NCBI GenBank assembly: GCA_001584585.1 | Contig: LSYV01000003.1 | Span: 2,791,180 to 2,816,189, forward strand | Direction of reading: 5' to 3' | Length of the DNA stretch: 25,010 bases | Origin: Gonium pectorale | Taxonomy: Eukaryota > Chlorophyta > Chlorophyceae > Chlamydomonadales > Volvocaceae | In this document: positions 10,415 to 21,532 of the stretch, piece after piece | Layout: each line of letters begins with the position of its first letter | Position numbering within the stretch: position 1 is the stretch's first letter | Made by a program: the position numbers and the translations under genes | The notes under the pieces: generated by a model | Told to the model about the DNA's origin: nothing | The model's database searches: none | The model's input: the letters and a program-made list of their open reading frames with translations, nothing else

Positions 10415-11443
10415 TTCCCTGTTCCGATCTGGACGGTACCTCCAAGCTCTATGGCAGTACTGAACGGACTATTGCTCTCATTGTTCGGGCATCGTAAAGC
10501 CCAATGCAAGGAACGGGAAGACCGGAAGTTCGAAAGCAGTGGCTGTCTACTGGATTATCGCTCAAGCAAAACAGGGCGCGTTGTGCATGTGCGTGGGAAA
10601 TGGCATTGCTACTCAGGTCGCCTTGGGAACGGAGCTGTCCACATGCCGGACAGGTGCGCACGGCATGTGTGTTTTTCACCACTTGTGTGTATTTGACCTT
10701 CCCGCCTCCCACGCGATTTGTACTCATGCCTTCTCCTCTTCTTCCCACCCCTACCCCCATTTCCCCCGCATTCCTCGCTTCCCCTCGTCTTCAGTGCTTT
10801 CTGGCACGTCCCTGCCAGGCGCTGCCCTTGACCGTAGAGGGGCCCTTCCCTGTTTCTGTTTTACATTTTCTCTGACACAGATTTAAGGCGGTTTCCACCC
10901 AACATGACGATGTATGCTGTGTGCTGGTGGTCACGGCCCTCACGGCCCTAACGGCTCGCTCTCCTCCGTTCCTGGAAAACAGCCCTCCATCCCTAACCCC
11001 TTGCCCCAACACCTCCTTCCTACCCCTCCCCTTTGAATGGCCTGAGCGCTAGTCAGGTAAATTGAAAAATTACAGAAGGGCTTCACGGGTTCATGGGGAG
11101 GGTTCCGCAGGGGTAAGCTATACACGAGCGCACGGTTCGTACTTCGCGGCCTTCATACATTCGACAGAACAAATGGTCACCAACATGTGCCATGTTACCT
11201 GGAATTGTGTTTACTTGGGTTACACACGAGAGGCCGCAACACCTGCAATCCTCATGTGCCTAAAGCTGGGCGAAGTTGCGGTGTTTAACAATGGCGCATA
11301 AGCTGCTCAGAAGTGCGCGTGATTGAAAACATAGTTAGCCGCAGTTTTGTTTGGGCGTTTGCTTCAAATCGCGACTTCTCCTACGACGGCGATGCCCGAT
11401 GCGGGGTAGTATTTCGTAAGCGATTAGGCTGGGCCAACGACCC
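10415..11443. promoter_or_regulatory. Divergent intergenic region between UNC50 and the bestrophin-like gene
   Basis: About 1 kb separates the two start codons. It must hold both promoters and 5' UTRs. A long pyrimidine tract at about 10722-10793 ending in CTTCAG looks like an intron acceptor on the plus strand, so the downstream gene may have a spliced 5' UTR. An 81-codon frame beginning with ATG at 10451 (plus) has no recognisable motif and weak codon bias; it is noted, not called as a gene. Confidence 0.45.
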
Positions 11444-14400
11444 ATGCGGGTCTCGCCGTCCCAGGGGCCCCAACGCGGCGCCAGCAGCACTGACGCCACG
11501 CCGGCGCCATGGACGGGTCGTCACTGGAAGCTGTGGATCACGCTAATCCGCTATGCTCGGTAAGATGCAATTGAGCCCTCCCCATCCCCCCTTTTTCCCA
11601 CTCGCTCCCATTCCTGCGCACCTTCGGCGGCCTTCCCCTTCGCGCACGGCAGTCACCCTCTCTCTCCCCCCCCACCGGCCCCTACATCACCCTCTCTGTT
11701 CCCCCCACCCACCCACCAGCGCCTTCATCTTCCTGGTCAACGTGCGTACGCTGGGCCTGGCCTCGCTGGCGTGCATGATGGTGTACTTCTGCGAGAGCCG
11801 GGTGCTGGACATGCGGTGAGGCCCGGGCGGGGCGGGGCGGGGCGGGGCGGGAGGTGCACCGGGAGCCAGAGGCGCAGCAGCAGCAGGAGGAAGATCATCG
11901 GGGTTCTCGGATGGGAGGCGCGCGGCCGGAGGCGGCCGGACATGCTACCAGTGGCCCATATTTACCGGCTCGGGCGCAGCCCGTGACGCCGACCAGGCAT
12001 GGCCAGGCCCGGCCAGAGTCGCCCCCCGCCAGGAGCGTCGTGTCGGCGCCAGGTAGGCAAACTTGCGAGCAGAGGATTGAGCGCTGGGCGCCGCCCCGCC
12101 GCCCGCTCGGCAGCCCGGAGGCGAGCTGTGTGGTTCCACGCCCTGTGTGCGCCGTGTGCATCTTACCGCACCCCCCTTGCTTGCCTGCATGCCGGCCCGC
12201 CTCGCGTGCGTGCCGTCGTGGCGACTTGCGCAGCTTCCGTATGGAGTTCAGCATCATCAGCGTGGGGACGGTCTTCCCGCTGGTCTTCAGCATTCAGCAG
12301 GCCTTCCAGCGGCGCGAGGAGGCGCTCCGGCAGCTGTCCATCCTTAAGGGCCAGGTGGGGCCGCTACGGCTGGGCCGGTATGGGGATGGGCTGAGGCTAG
12401 GGATGGCACGTGGGGGAGGGGCTGGGCCGGGCCACGCTGGTGTGCGGACGGGGCGGGGTGGGGGGTACTCAGTCCGTGGGCGTGGAGTTGTTGAGGGTTA
12501 CATGAAGAAGGAAAACGGGTCGTGTTGCGTGTGGGGAAGCGGGTTGGGCGGTGCCCAAGCCGGGGCAAGGTTAGCAGGCGCAGGAACCACAACGGCTGCC
12601 TGCCCGTCCTTTCCACAGCGCGTCCTTCCGTCCCCCACATCTGACACATCTCCCGCCGCCATCCCGCCTGTGCCGCCCGCCTGCGCCACCGCCCCCTCTC
12701 GCGCAGATCATGGGGATGTACTTCTGCCACCGCGACTGGGACGGTGAGTCCCCGGGCCCTGCTCGGGCGTGGCGCTGCCTCCCGGTGACGGCCGACCCGT
12801 GGATCGCCCCTGCGGACGAGGGATGAGGGTCGCACACCCCCGGGGTTCACCTCATCTGAAACACCAGGCAGCACGCGCAACTCGTGCCGAGCATTGGCCA
12901 GCACCGGCAGCAGCGCCGCCCCGCCCAGTTTACCACTCGCCCGCCTGTCCTCCCGCCCCCTCCCCCACCCCCGACGATGGGAGAACTTGCGCCTCCGGCT
13001 TCTCTTCCAAGAACGCCCTCCAACCCGATGACCTCATGACAACCCCTCTCCCGCACCTCCTTTGCACCTGCAGCTTCCTGACCAACGCCCCCCTATTCCG
13101 CCCGCGACTCCCCCCCTCTCTCGCCCTCCCTCCCATCCCGCCCCCATCTCTCCCGCCCCCTGCCCCACACCAGTCTCCGACGGCATCCGCGTGCGCTCCA
13201 GCCTGGGCGACGACGGCTCCCCCCAAGCCGTCCGCGCCGCGCAGCTGCTGATGCGGCTGCTGGGCTGCCTCAAGCGCTGGCTGGTGGGCCGCACCGCCTT
13301 CGAGAGTGAGGCCGAGTGGCGCATGCTGTACAGCACCACACAGCTACGCAAGCAGATCACGGCCAAGCTGACGGACGACTTCTTCCGGGGGGAGGAGGAC
13401 GACAGCAGCAGCGGCAGCGGCTCCGAGAGTGACAGCGGCGGCAAAGGAGGCGGGGACGGGAGTGGGAAGGGAGGGAGGGGCAGCCTAGGTGGGTCGGGGA
13501 GGAAAGGGGCAGGGGGGGCAGGCAGCTTTGCTGTGGCGACGCCTAGCAAGCGGCAGCTCGGGGGGAGTGGGAAAGGGTGGACGGCAGGGGAAGGCGGGGG
13601 GGTGGGGGCAGGGAGTGGGGCTGGCAGCAGTCGCGAGGGCCTGTCAGCGGAGGACATCGCGGAGCAGGACCCACACTGGCAGTTGTACTACGAGCTTTAC
13701 GACATCGTGAACCAGATCTCGATCCACAACGAGTCGCTGACGACCCTGGCGGGGTGCACCAAGCCGGGTGCGTGAGGCAGCGGCGGCGGGAGGCGGGCTT
13801 GGCTTAGAGGCAGCGGGGAGGTATTGGCTAGGTTGGGGTTGTGGGACGAGAACGATCATGGGCGAAGCGCGTGCTCTCCCGCGGGTGGGGGCTAAGGTAG
13901 GCCCGTGTTGCCCGGAGGGGTTGGGCCGCGTGGCAGGCGGGGCGTAATCTCGTGCCGCGCCGTATTCGCTCCGGTGCGGCCAACGCATTCCTCCGCCCCC
14001 CGCAAAGCCGGCTTGCACGGCGTGTTCCGTTGGCCTTGTTTTGTGGGGTGGGGACGGGGCGGACTGAACGTGCTCCAACCTGCCGTTGGCNNNNNNNNNN
14101 NNNNNNNNNNNNNNNNNNNNNNNNNNNNNNNNNNNNNNNNNNNNNNNNNNNNNNNNNNNNNNNNNNNNNNNNNNNNNNNNNNNNNNNNNNNNNNNNNNNN
14201 NNNNNNNNNNNNNNNNNNNNNNNNNNNNNNNNNNNNNNNNNNNNNNNNNNNNNNNNNNNNNNNNNNNNNNNNNNNNNNNNNNNNNNNNNNNNNNNNNNNN
14301 NNNNNNNNNNNNNNNNNNNNNNNNNNNNNNNNNNNNNNNNNNNNNNNNNNNNNNNNNNNNNNNNNNNNNNNNNNNNNNNNNNNNNNNNNNNNNNNNNNNN

Positions 14401-17032
14401 NNNNNNNNNNNNNNNNNNNNNNNNNNNNNNNTCCCGAGGTAGTCGAAGGGGTGATGTCCCTGCATGTTAGTTCGGCGGCGACCACCACCGTAGCCCCCGA
14501 TGCGGCCCAGAATTCTCTCTGGGGTGACCCTATGGCTCGCGTGTGTGCAGCCCACACACCCCCGCCCACCGCTGCAGCTCCCACAACCGAGGTTGCGAGG
14601 GGGCAACATGCATACCCTTGGCTCTCTCTTAATCCTCCCCGGGGCGAGGGATGCAGCCTCCTCTCCCCTAAAACGTCCCCCCCACTGCTGCCGCCGCCGC
14701 CGCTGCAGGTGAGGCCGGCATGGCCCGCCTGACGGTGTACCTGACCACCACTGTGGAGGTGATCGAGAGGTGGGGCGGGCGAGGCGAGGCGGGGGCACAG
14801 GACGCGGTACCCAGGTCCCCCCGCCCAAGCTGGCTCACCCGACCTTTGAGCCTGCTGGGCATCTGCCCGCGTCCTAGCCTCCCGGACCCCCTCTCCCGGA
14901 CCCTCCGTCGTCGCAGCCCCCAACGCTTCGCAGCGCGCACAAGCGGTACCGCTCGGTTCCTCGCGCCTCACCTCAGTGCCTAGCACTGGGCCGCCCTGCA
15001 CCCAGCAACCTAGACCTGTGCGAGCGCAGCCTCCTCAACCCCAAACCCCACCCACACACCCACTGAACACCATTCTCGTATCTTACGCACGCCCGCGTAC
15101 GCCTCAACCCCTTTTCCCCCTCCCCTCCCTACTTCCCCCCCCCCTCCCACTCCCCCCCCTCCACCACCGCCCTCCCTCGGCAGGCTCCGCAGCATCCGCG
15201 AGTACCGCACGCCCTTCATGCTGCGCTACGTGTCATTCGTGCTGGTGCTGGCGTCCGTCTTCCTCACCGCGCCCTACTTCGCCTTCATGTGCCACAACTC
15301 CCAGTGGGAGGACGTGAGTGCGCGCGGGGGAGAGCCTGCGGCCGCAGCGCCCCCTCCTCCCTCCCTCCCTTTCTGCCTTGCGGCGCCGGGGACTCGCGCG
15401 GCCACCAGTCGAGAGACTCGTTGTTACCGGCGTTCGTTGGGCCGTTGGGCGGGTGTGGCAGGCGGGCGGGCGGTGAGGAGGATGGAGGCGCGCCCGGCAG
15501 CTCCCCGATGCGGACAGCGACGCGGGGCCTCGTCACGCACCGGCCCCCGTTTGCGCCCGTACTGCTGATTGCTGTGTCGCCTGCCTGTGTCGCCCGTCCC
15601 GATGATTGCTGCTGCCGTGTCGCCTGCCTCACTCCCCGTGCGGCGCGGCCGCTCTACCCTCGCTCTTCACCCCCCACAGGATAGGAGCGGCCGCTGCCCC
15701 GCGGGCTACTTCACGGCCGTCATCTACGTCCTGGTGGTCTCGACGCTGTGAGTGATGGGCGGGGCCGGGGTTAGGGGCGGGGATGGGGGTGGGGGCGGGG
15801 GCGGGGGACGGCAGGGGCGGGGGCGGGGGCGCGTTCAGCTGCGGCGGACTGAGAGCCGCATGTGGCGATTTGACATGTGTGCACAAGTAAGGAAGGGGGG
15901 TAGTGCGTGTGAGGGCATGAGGCGTGAAGTGCAGGGAACGATGCGTCGGTGTGCACAGCGTGAGGAGGTACGGCACAGCCGAGGGCCCCGGCAGGCGCGG
16001 GGGCGCGGCGGGGCGCGGCGCCGACGCGGGCATGCACCGGTATCGGGGCCACACAGCGGGAATGCAGCAGCATGTGAGTGCTCGTTGCGGTGCAGGGGTT
16101 TGAATTGAGGGGAATGCGGCCGCGCCAAGGCCCCAGTGATTGTTAAGGGCCGGCCGCGTTGAACGCGTAACGACGCCCGTAGCTGCCCCACCACGCCATC
16201 GTCCCGTTGTTAGGCATCGAAGTCGCTCGTCCTCAACCCGCCCGCCCCATCGCTGCTCTCCCGTGTCCCGCCCCAAACCCATCCCCTACCCCCGGTTTCA
16301 AATCCTGTGGACCCCGCCCCAGGTTCCACGTGCAGGTGGCGTTAGAGAACCCCTTCGACGGCATTGGCATGGTAGGTGGACGCATGGGGGGGTGGCTGGG
16401 TCGCTGGGAGGGGCCGGCAGGGCGGGCGTCGGGGGCCTGACCCAGGTAAACTGACTCGGGCTGGAGCCCCGTGCTTGCTCCAGCCCGGGTCGTTGGTCGT
16501 GTACGGACGCGACGGGATGCACAATCCAGCATGGGCTGGCCAACCAACGCATGGCACGCTGGCGTCGGCCGCCCCGCCCGCTTTCCGCGTGGCGACCGGC
16601 AAGGCGTGCGCCCTCAGTACCCGTGATGGGCTTGCCGCCCAACGTCTCCCCATTATAACCCCATATCCCCCGTCCTTCGCTTGGCTCGTCCGCAGGACGA
16701 TGTGTTCGTCAACATGGACCGTGAGTTCGCCGTCACGGTGCGCCGCTTCACCCGCAGCCGCGCAGCCGCCGCCAAGGAGGCAGCGGCCAGGGAGGAGGCG
16801 GCCGCCCTAGAGGCGCAGGCGGTCGCCAAGGAGGCTGCCCTGGAGGGCTCGGAGGCGGCGTCCTCGGCGGTAGAGCTGCTGGCCCCCAGCGAGGCGGGCA
16901 GCGACAGCCGGGCCGCCAGCCGGGCCGCCAGCCGCCGTGGTAGCAGCTCCGTCCGGCAGACGCTGTCCATACTGGTGGACGCGGCGGGGAGCGGCAGCGG
17001 AAAGCAGAGCCGTGGTGGCGGCGCTGGCGGTC

Positions 17033-17063
<31 letters not shown>

Positions 17064-17388
17064 GGGCTGGGAGCCGGCGGCGGCGGAGGCGGTGTTGGGC
17101 TATGGGTACGGCGACGGGGCAGGGCTCGGTGCCGGGTTTCCGAGCCGGGTCGGGTCCGAGTCCGCGGTGCTGCACCTCAACCGGCCAGGGTCTGGGTCGC
17201 TCCGGCACGGGCACGGGGCAGCTGGCGTCGGCCACCCTGCTCCTGCGCAGCCGGAGCCCAGCGCCGTGCGCCCCCACCCCCATCCGGGGCAGGGCCACCC
17301 CAAGTCCGCGCCGCCGGGGTATAGCCGCCCGGAGCCGGGCGCGCCGCGGCAGCCGTCGCCCGCGTGGGGTCGCGTGTCCAACCTGTGA
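11444..17388 (+). CDS. Bestrophin-like (UPF0187-type) membrane protein, ten exons
   Basis: Exons: 11444-11559, 11720-11815, 12234-12354, 12707-12743, 13174-13767, 14709-14769, 15184-15313, 15680-15747, 16323-16371, 16696-17388. Every junction is in phase, giving 654 residues. The ATG at 11444 is the first after an in-frame TAA at 11417. Visible parts: KLWITLIRYARAFIFLV and a first membrane segment (about 36-62); IISVGTVFPLVFSIQQAFQR (about 76-95) with RREEAL after it; a soluble helical block; an insert of about 90 residues rich in Gly, Ser and acidic residues (about 195-282); YRTPFMLRYVSFVLVLA with a third segment (about 350-375); YFTAVIYVLVVSTL with a fourth; then ALENPFDGIGMDD (about 414-426), the signature-like motif that follows the last helix of bestrophins. 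The C-terminal 200 residues are Ala/Glu-rich, then Gly-, Pro- and His-rich, and probably disordered. Bestrophins are pentameric anion channels; channel activity here is inference. An N gap inside intron 5 could hide a further exon. Confidence 0.72.
11825..11851 (+). repeat. GGGGC tandem tract at the start of intron 2
   Basis: Repeated GGGGC units begin ten bases into the intron after the donor at 11816. The run could form a G-quadruplex on the sense strand or RNA near the 5' splice site. Confidence 0.7.
14091..14431. other. Assembly gap of 341 N
   Basis: Unsequenced bases inside intron 5 of the bestrophin-like gene. The flanking exons join in phase (GG of Gly split across the intron), so any hidden exon would have to be a multiple of three long. 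With the gap the intron is 941 bases, longer than most others in the gene. Confidence 0.99.
15757..15832 (+). repeat. G-rich tract at the start of intron 8
   Basis: About ten runs of four to five G separated by one or two bases follow the donor at 15748. Like the tract in intron 2, it lies on the sense strand just downstream of a 5' splice site and has quadruplex-forming potential. Confidence 0.7.
16454..16490. repeat. Strong intronic hairpin (11-14 bp stem)
   Basis: Arms CGGGCTGGAGC (16457-16467) and GCTCCAGCCCG (16477-16487) are perfectly complementary with a nine-base loop. The stem extends by three more pairs if one G-T wobble is allowed (16454-16456 with 16488-16490). It lies within intron 9 of the bestrophin-like gene (16372-16695). 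Confidence 0.8.
17031..17068 (+). repeat. GGTGGC repeat coding a glycine run
   Basis: Part of the last exon of the bestrophin-like gene; it encodes an uninterrupted run of about eleven glycines and is a likely site of length variation. Confidence 0.7.
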
Positions 17389-18797
17389 GAGGGATGGGTC
17401 TGGGGTTCCAGTTGGTGGGAGAAGATGGAGGCAGCGGCGCTTCGGAAGGAGCGACCGGCGATCGGGGCCGTGAGATGGGTCCTGGCCAGCGGGTGAGGCC
17501 TAGGGGGGAGCTCGCCGGGTGCAGTGCGGGGCGGAGGATCGCGGGGGCTAGGGCCGGGGCGGCCGCGGCAGGCTCAACGACGCGATCGAGGCCGTGGCTG
17601 CTACCGTACGGTGTTGGCTGACGTGTCTGCATTGTCAGCCATTTGAGCAGCTGGACAGCAAACAGACGCAGTTAGGACGAGCACTTGGGACGTATGAAGC
17701 TGTCGCTTGGTGTGGAGCGCTGAGACTGCGACTCATGGGGGGCCCTGATGAGCATGATCGTGATTAGGGAGCGAAACCATCAACAGAAGCCCCTAGGGTG
17801 GGGCGTCACAACCCCGGAGCGTGTTCCCTTCGATGCATGTGCTCTTAGCCATCCTTGCCTACTGATCACATGTATCGAATGCTGCTGGGGCATCGTGCGG
17901 TTTTGTGTGTCTGGCACTCGTACTGCTCTACTGCGGCTGGCAGACCTGCGAAGTAATTGGCACTGCTCTTTGACACTATGTTGCCGCCGGAAAGGCGGAG
18001 CGCGCGTGCGTGACACCTACTGAGGCAGCGAACTGGGGGGAGCAAGGTTGCGGCGGGCAGAGGCCGGTTGTGTGCAAGGGACAGCATGAAGGAGTTAAGA
18101 GCGAGGGGGCAGGAGTGGTGTGTGCGGATGCAGCCGCCATGTACGGGGCTATGCGCGCGTGTCTGCAGGAGGAGTGGTAGCTGTACTGCTGGGCTTGATC
18201 ATCACGCTGGTTTTCGACCTAACGCCTACCGGGCGATGGACACTGGTTAGGCGTAGGGCAGTTACCGCGACTAGGTACGAACAGAACCACCTGCTGGCTG
18301 TCGGGTCACCGAAATTAGTCAGGAGGGTTGATGCACTTGTTCACGGGTTGACGGACTGACCAAACTCCTAGGTACGGACGAGTGAGCCCGTCATGCTTTG
18401 TACCCGGTGCACGACTGGAAACGTTGCAGTTTCGTGTGTGGCCTTCCCTGTCACCCTGTGATTTTTTTGAGCGAGCCCCCGCGTGGAATGTGGGCGCCGC
18501 AGTAGCCCCGAGCCCCCGACCTACTGCGCTGTGACGCGGCATAGGTGGGCGCACGGCACCGCCCGGTTCTGGAGCTGATGCGACCGTGCGAGGGCTGAGG
18601 TGAGGGTTGAGACTGAGGTGGCAGGCTATGCTGTTATGGTACGACTGTACGATTTCGTCGACAATAACCACTCACTTTTCATTCTTACTGGCTTGTATGC
18701 ATGTTTTTTGTGGCGACATTCTTGGAGCTTGTTACACAATTCAGAATCGGAGCCCACTTCGCCATCCGGCCATCAGTGCACGTGACGAGCGTTGCAG
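17389..18797. other. Intergenic region between the bestrophin-like and four-helix genes
   Basis: About 1.4 kb holding the 3' UTR of the upstream gene and the promoter or 5' UTR of the downstream one. GC falls noticeably after about 17600. No TGTAA signal was found on the plus strand. A perfect 8-bp hairpin (TGGCTGAC 17615-17622 with GTCAGCCA 17634-17641) lies in the presumed 3' UTR. A hydrophobic frame following a CTGCAG at about 18173 (GVVAVLLGLIITLVF) could be an unrecognised upstream exon but has no ATG and no good donor. Confidence 0.4.
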
Positions 18798-21532
18798 ATG
18801 GTCCAGCTGTTGTATGCTGCTTTTGATGACGCTATACAACGGAAGCGGCAACGCGGCGATGAGGTGCCAAGGCGAGTGCGGAAGATGCCGGTAAAAACCC
18901 GTCGCTTGCACAGCAGACGGGCCAGCCGCTTGCGCGGTGCAGCTACACGCTATCCTTATAGCTCATGTCGATTTGCACGCAGCTGGCTGGAGGCAGCGGT
19001 CAAGGTCCCTTGGGTTTCAGTGCTGTCGTTGATTGCCGCGATGGCATCGATGGTCGCCTGGTAGGCACTGGGCCGGTCTACCAAGCGCTGGGTCGTGCTG
19101 TGCGACTGCCGAGTTCCATCCGCCCCCAAAGGAGCCTGGAGCTGTCCTTACCCCTCACCTGACCAACTAGGGCTTGGCCCCGCCATTCACGCCCTCGGCT
19201 CGCCATCGCGCTCCGGTCACCGTGTCCTCCCTGCGCCTTCCGGACTCCCGTACCCTCCAGTCCCCTCCCGTCCCCTACCCCCCAGTCCCCACCTCCCCAC
19301 CCACCGGCGGCCTGGGACAGGAGAATGCCACCCCGTCCCCATCAAACCTTTGCGCCCTCCCCCACCCCCAATCGCCCGCCCATGCAGGGTCGTCCACTCG
19401 GAGGCCGCCCGGCGGAGCACCCACGACGTGGTGGGCGGCTTCGGGCTCCGGCTCCGGCGGGAGCCCTGGCCGCTGGGGGCCATGCCGCTGTTCGGCGCGG
19501 TCGCGCTGCCCGCGCTGGTGGCGCTGCTGGCGGCGGCCGGGGCGCGGGCGCGCATCCAGGCGCGCGTCGTGGCTGGAGGTGCGCCAGAGCGCTGCGCGGC
19601 AGCCGGCCGGCTGTCAGACTTTCGGCGGAAGCAGTGGGTGGAGCTGGCCTGTTACTCAGGGACCTTCTATGCGCGTGCCCCCCAGCTATGCGTACCAACT
19701 GCCAACCACCAACTCAGGGGCTCACAAAACCAACATTTAGGGATTAATTTGTGGTGATGTGTGTGTATCGTGCGATCGTGCCGCGCCGTGGTACGCCGCA
19801 GGGCCGCCCTTCCCCGGCGGCGCCGCCCAGGCCACGCGCTACTTTGGCGGCGGCGGCGGCGCAGCGGTGGTGGTGTGGCTGGTCCATGGCTGGCTGGTGG
19901 GGCTGCTGGCGGGCACGGCGGTGTGGGCGGCCGGCATGGCGTGGCTGCACGCGGCGTCCAGGGCGGTGAGGGCGGTTTTGGCGGGGCCGGTTTTGGCGGG
20001 TGAGGATGCATTTGGAGGGGCGCCCGCCGGAGGCATGCGGCCGGGGGCTGGCTACCCGGGGAGGCGGGGACATGCGGGCATTCCACGCCTCCTCCCTTCC
20101 CTTCCAGAGCCTCGCGTGGCCAGGGGCTCAGGCGGCGGTGCACGGGGGGTTAGGGAGCTGCGTTGGGTGACCAGCCGCATCGCGCAGAGCAGCCACCATA
20201 CCGCCGCCGGATGGTCAGAAGCCGCCCGCGCCGCACACCGGGGACCCGCAACCAACAGCGGCGCCGCGCTACAGACGGGTGTCGCCTCGCTCTCTCTCTC
20301 GCAGGTAAAGCCTCAGTTCGCCGCAGCGGCGGCGCGGCTGTTGGCCGACGGGCCGTCCGACGGCGGCGGCTCCTCAGCCGCTGCCGCGGCGGCCCTCTCC
20401 GGCGCCGCGACCGCCGCCGCCCCCATCACCTCGTCACTGTCGGGCTGGACTCGCGCCCGCTGGGGGCCCGACTTCCCCGGGCCGGGCTGGTGCCCCCCGT
20501 CTGCCTCGACCTGTCAGCTTTCAGGTGCGGTGCCGGTGGTGGCGATTGGACCCATGGGTCTTGACTGAAAGCCAGGGCCGAGTCGGGTCAGCCGGCTGAG
20601 TACAGGCCCGCGCGTGCCAGAGCCCCCCCCCCGTTACACCCACTTTCCCCCCGTCATATGCGTCTGCAGCGCACCCGCCCGGAAGCCTCCCGACCGGCCT
20701 CCACGCCACCCTCCCACCCCACCCCACCCCGCCCTCCCATCCCCCCTCCTCCCCCACCTCCGCAGCTACTACTTGGGTGGCGACACGTGCTGCTGCAACG
20801 TGGTGCGTGGTGCGGGGGTGGGGGCGCTGGGAGAGGGCCGGCGGGGTGGACTCTGCGGCCACGGGCGGGTGCGGCAGGCGCCTGCTTCCCGCCGCCTCAA
20901 CTGTGGCGCCTGGGGCCAGCCCGGACCTACCGCCGCCTGCAGCCCATCATCCCGACCCCCCTAACCGACCAAAGGCTTGCTCCGACCCCCTAATTGAACC
21001 CACCTCGACCTGTAAGTGGTCTATGAAGGGGAAGCTCCTGCAAATCCTCCCTTGCCCATCCCCCTCCTCCTGCCGCTCCTCTTGCACCACCTGCGACTCC
21101 GTTCCCGCTTCTTCCCTATCCTCTCCCCCGCTCCGGCTCCCCCTCCCCCTCTGCCTCCTCCGGCTCCCCCAGGTGGGCGGCGTGATGGCGGCGGAGCCCC
21201 ACGCTGCCTCCGCCAGGGCACACCTGGTGTCGGCCCTCGCGGCGCTGGCGGTATTGTGGGTGGCCCTTTCATGGATGCTGCTGGCGGCGGGCTGCCAGAT
21301 AGCGCACACGCAGGCAGAGGCGCTGGCGGGGGATAGCGGCAACGGCGGCGGCGGGGGTGCGGTGGCGGGAGCGGGGGATGTGCCGCCGCTCGGGTCGCTG
21401 CCTGCAGTGCGGGCGCTGTCGGATAGGATCGTGATGTGGCTGGGGAGACCGTCGTCAGTGGCGCGGCGGGGGGGCGCGGGCGGCCCGGCGGACCCGCTGC
21501 TGCAGGCGGGTGGGGAGGCTGGGGAAGCGTGA
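18798..21532 (+). CDS. Unrecognised four-helix membrane protein, six exons
   Basis: Proposed exons: 18798-19060, 19388-19578, 19802-19999, 20305-20524, 20766-20802, 21173-21532; phases agree and give 422 residues. No family was recognised. Visible: a basic N-terminal region (QRKRQRG, RRVRK, KTRRLHSRR); four hydrophobic segments, VPWVSVLSLIAAMASMVAW, MPLFGAVALPALVALLAAAG, VVVWLVHGWLVGLLAGTAVW and LVSALAALAVLWVALSWMLL; and, between the third and fourth, a long loop ending in PVCLDLSAFSYYLGGDTCCC. This topology with a cysteine-bearing last loop recalls tetraspanin or tweety proteins, but no signature of either is present. A Gly-rich tail follows the last helix. Weak points: the first exon has poorer codon bias and its ATG directly follows a possible acceptor (GTTGCAG), so it could be internal; exon 4 reads either Arg-rich (phase-consistent model) or Ala-rich (other donor at 19966), and only the Arg-rich frame joins the YYLGGD exon. 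Exons 2, 3, 5 and 6 are the firm parts. Confidence 0.6.

Noticed and set aside
13644..15001. Long minus-strand frames of 369 and 394 codons
   Set aside because: They are open only because they run through the N gap; the flanks are antisense to exons of the bestrophin-like gene.
20766..21532. Tetraspanin assignment for the four-helix gene
   Set aside because: The loop has a CCC but not the CCG motif with paired downstream cysteines, and helix sequences lack tetraspanin polar residues. Similar topology alone is not enough.
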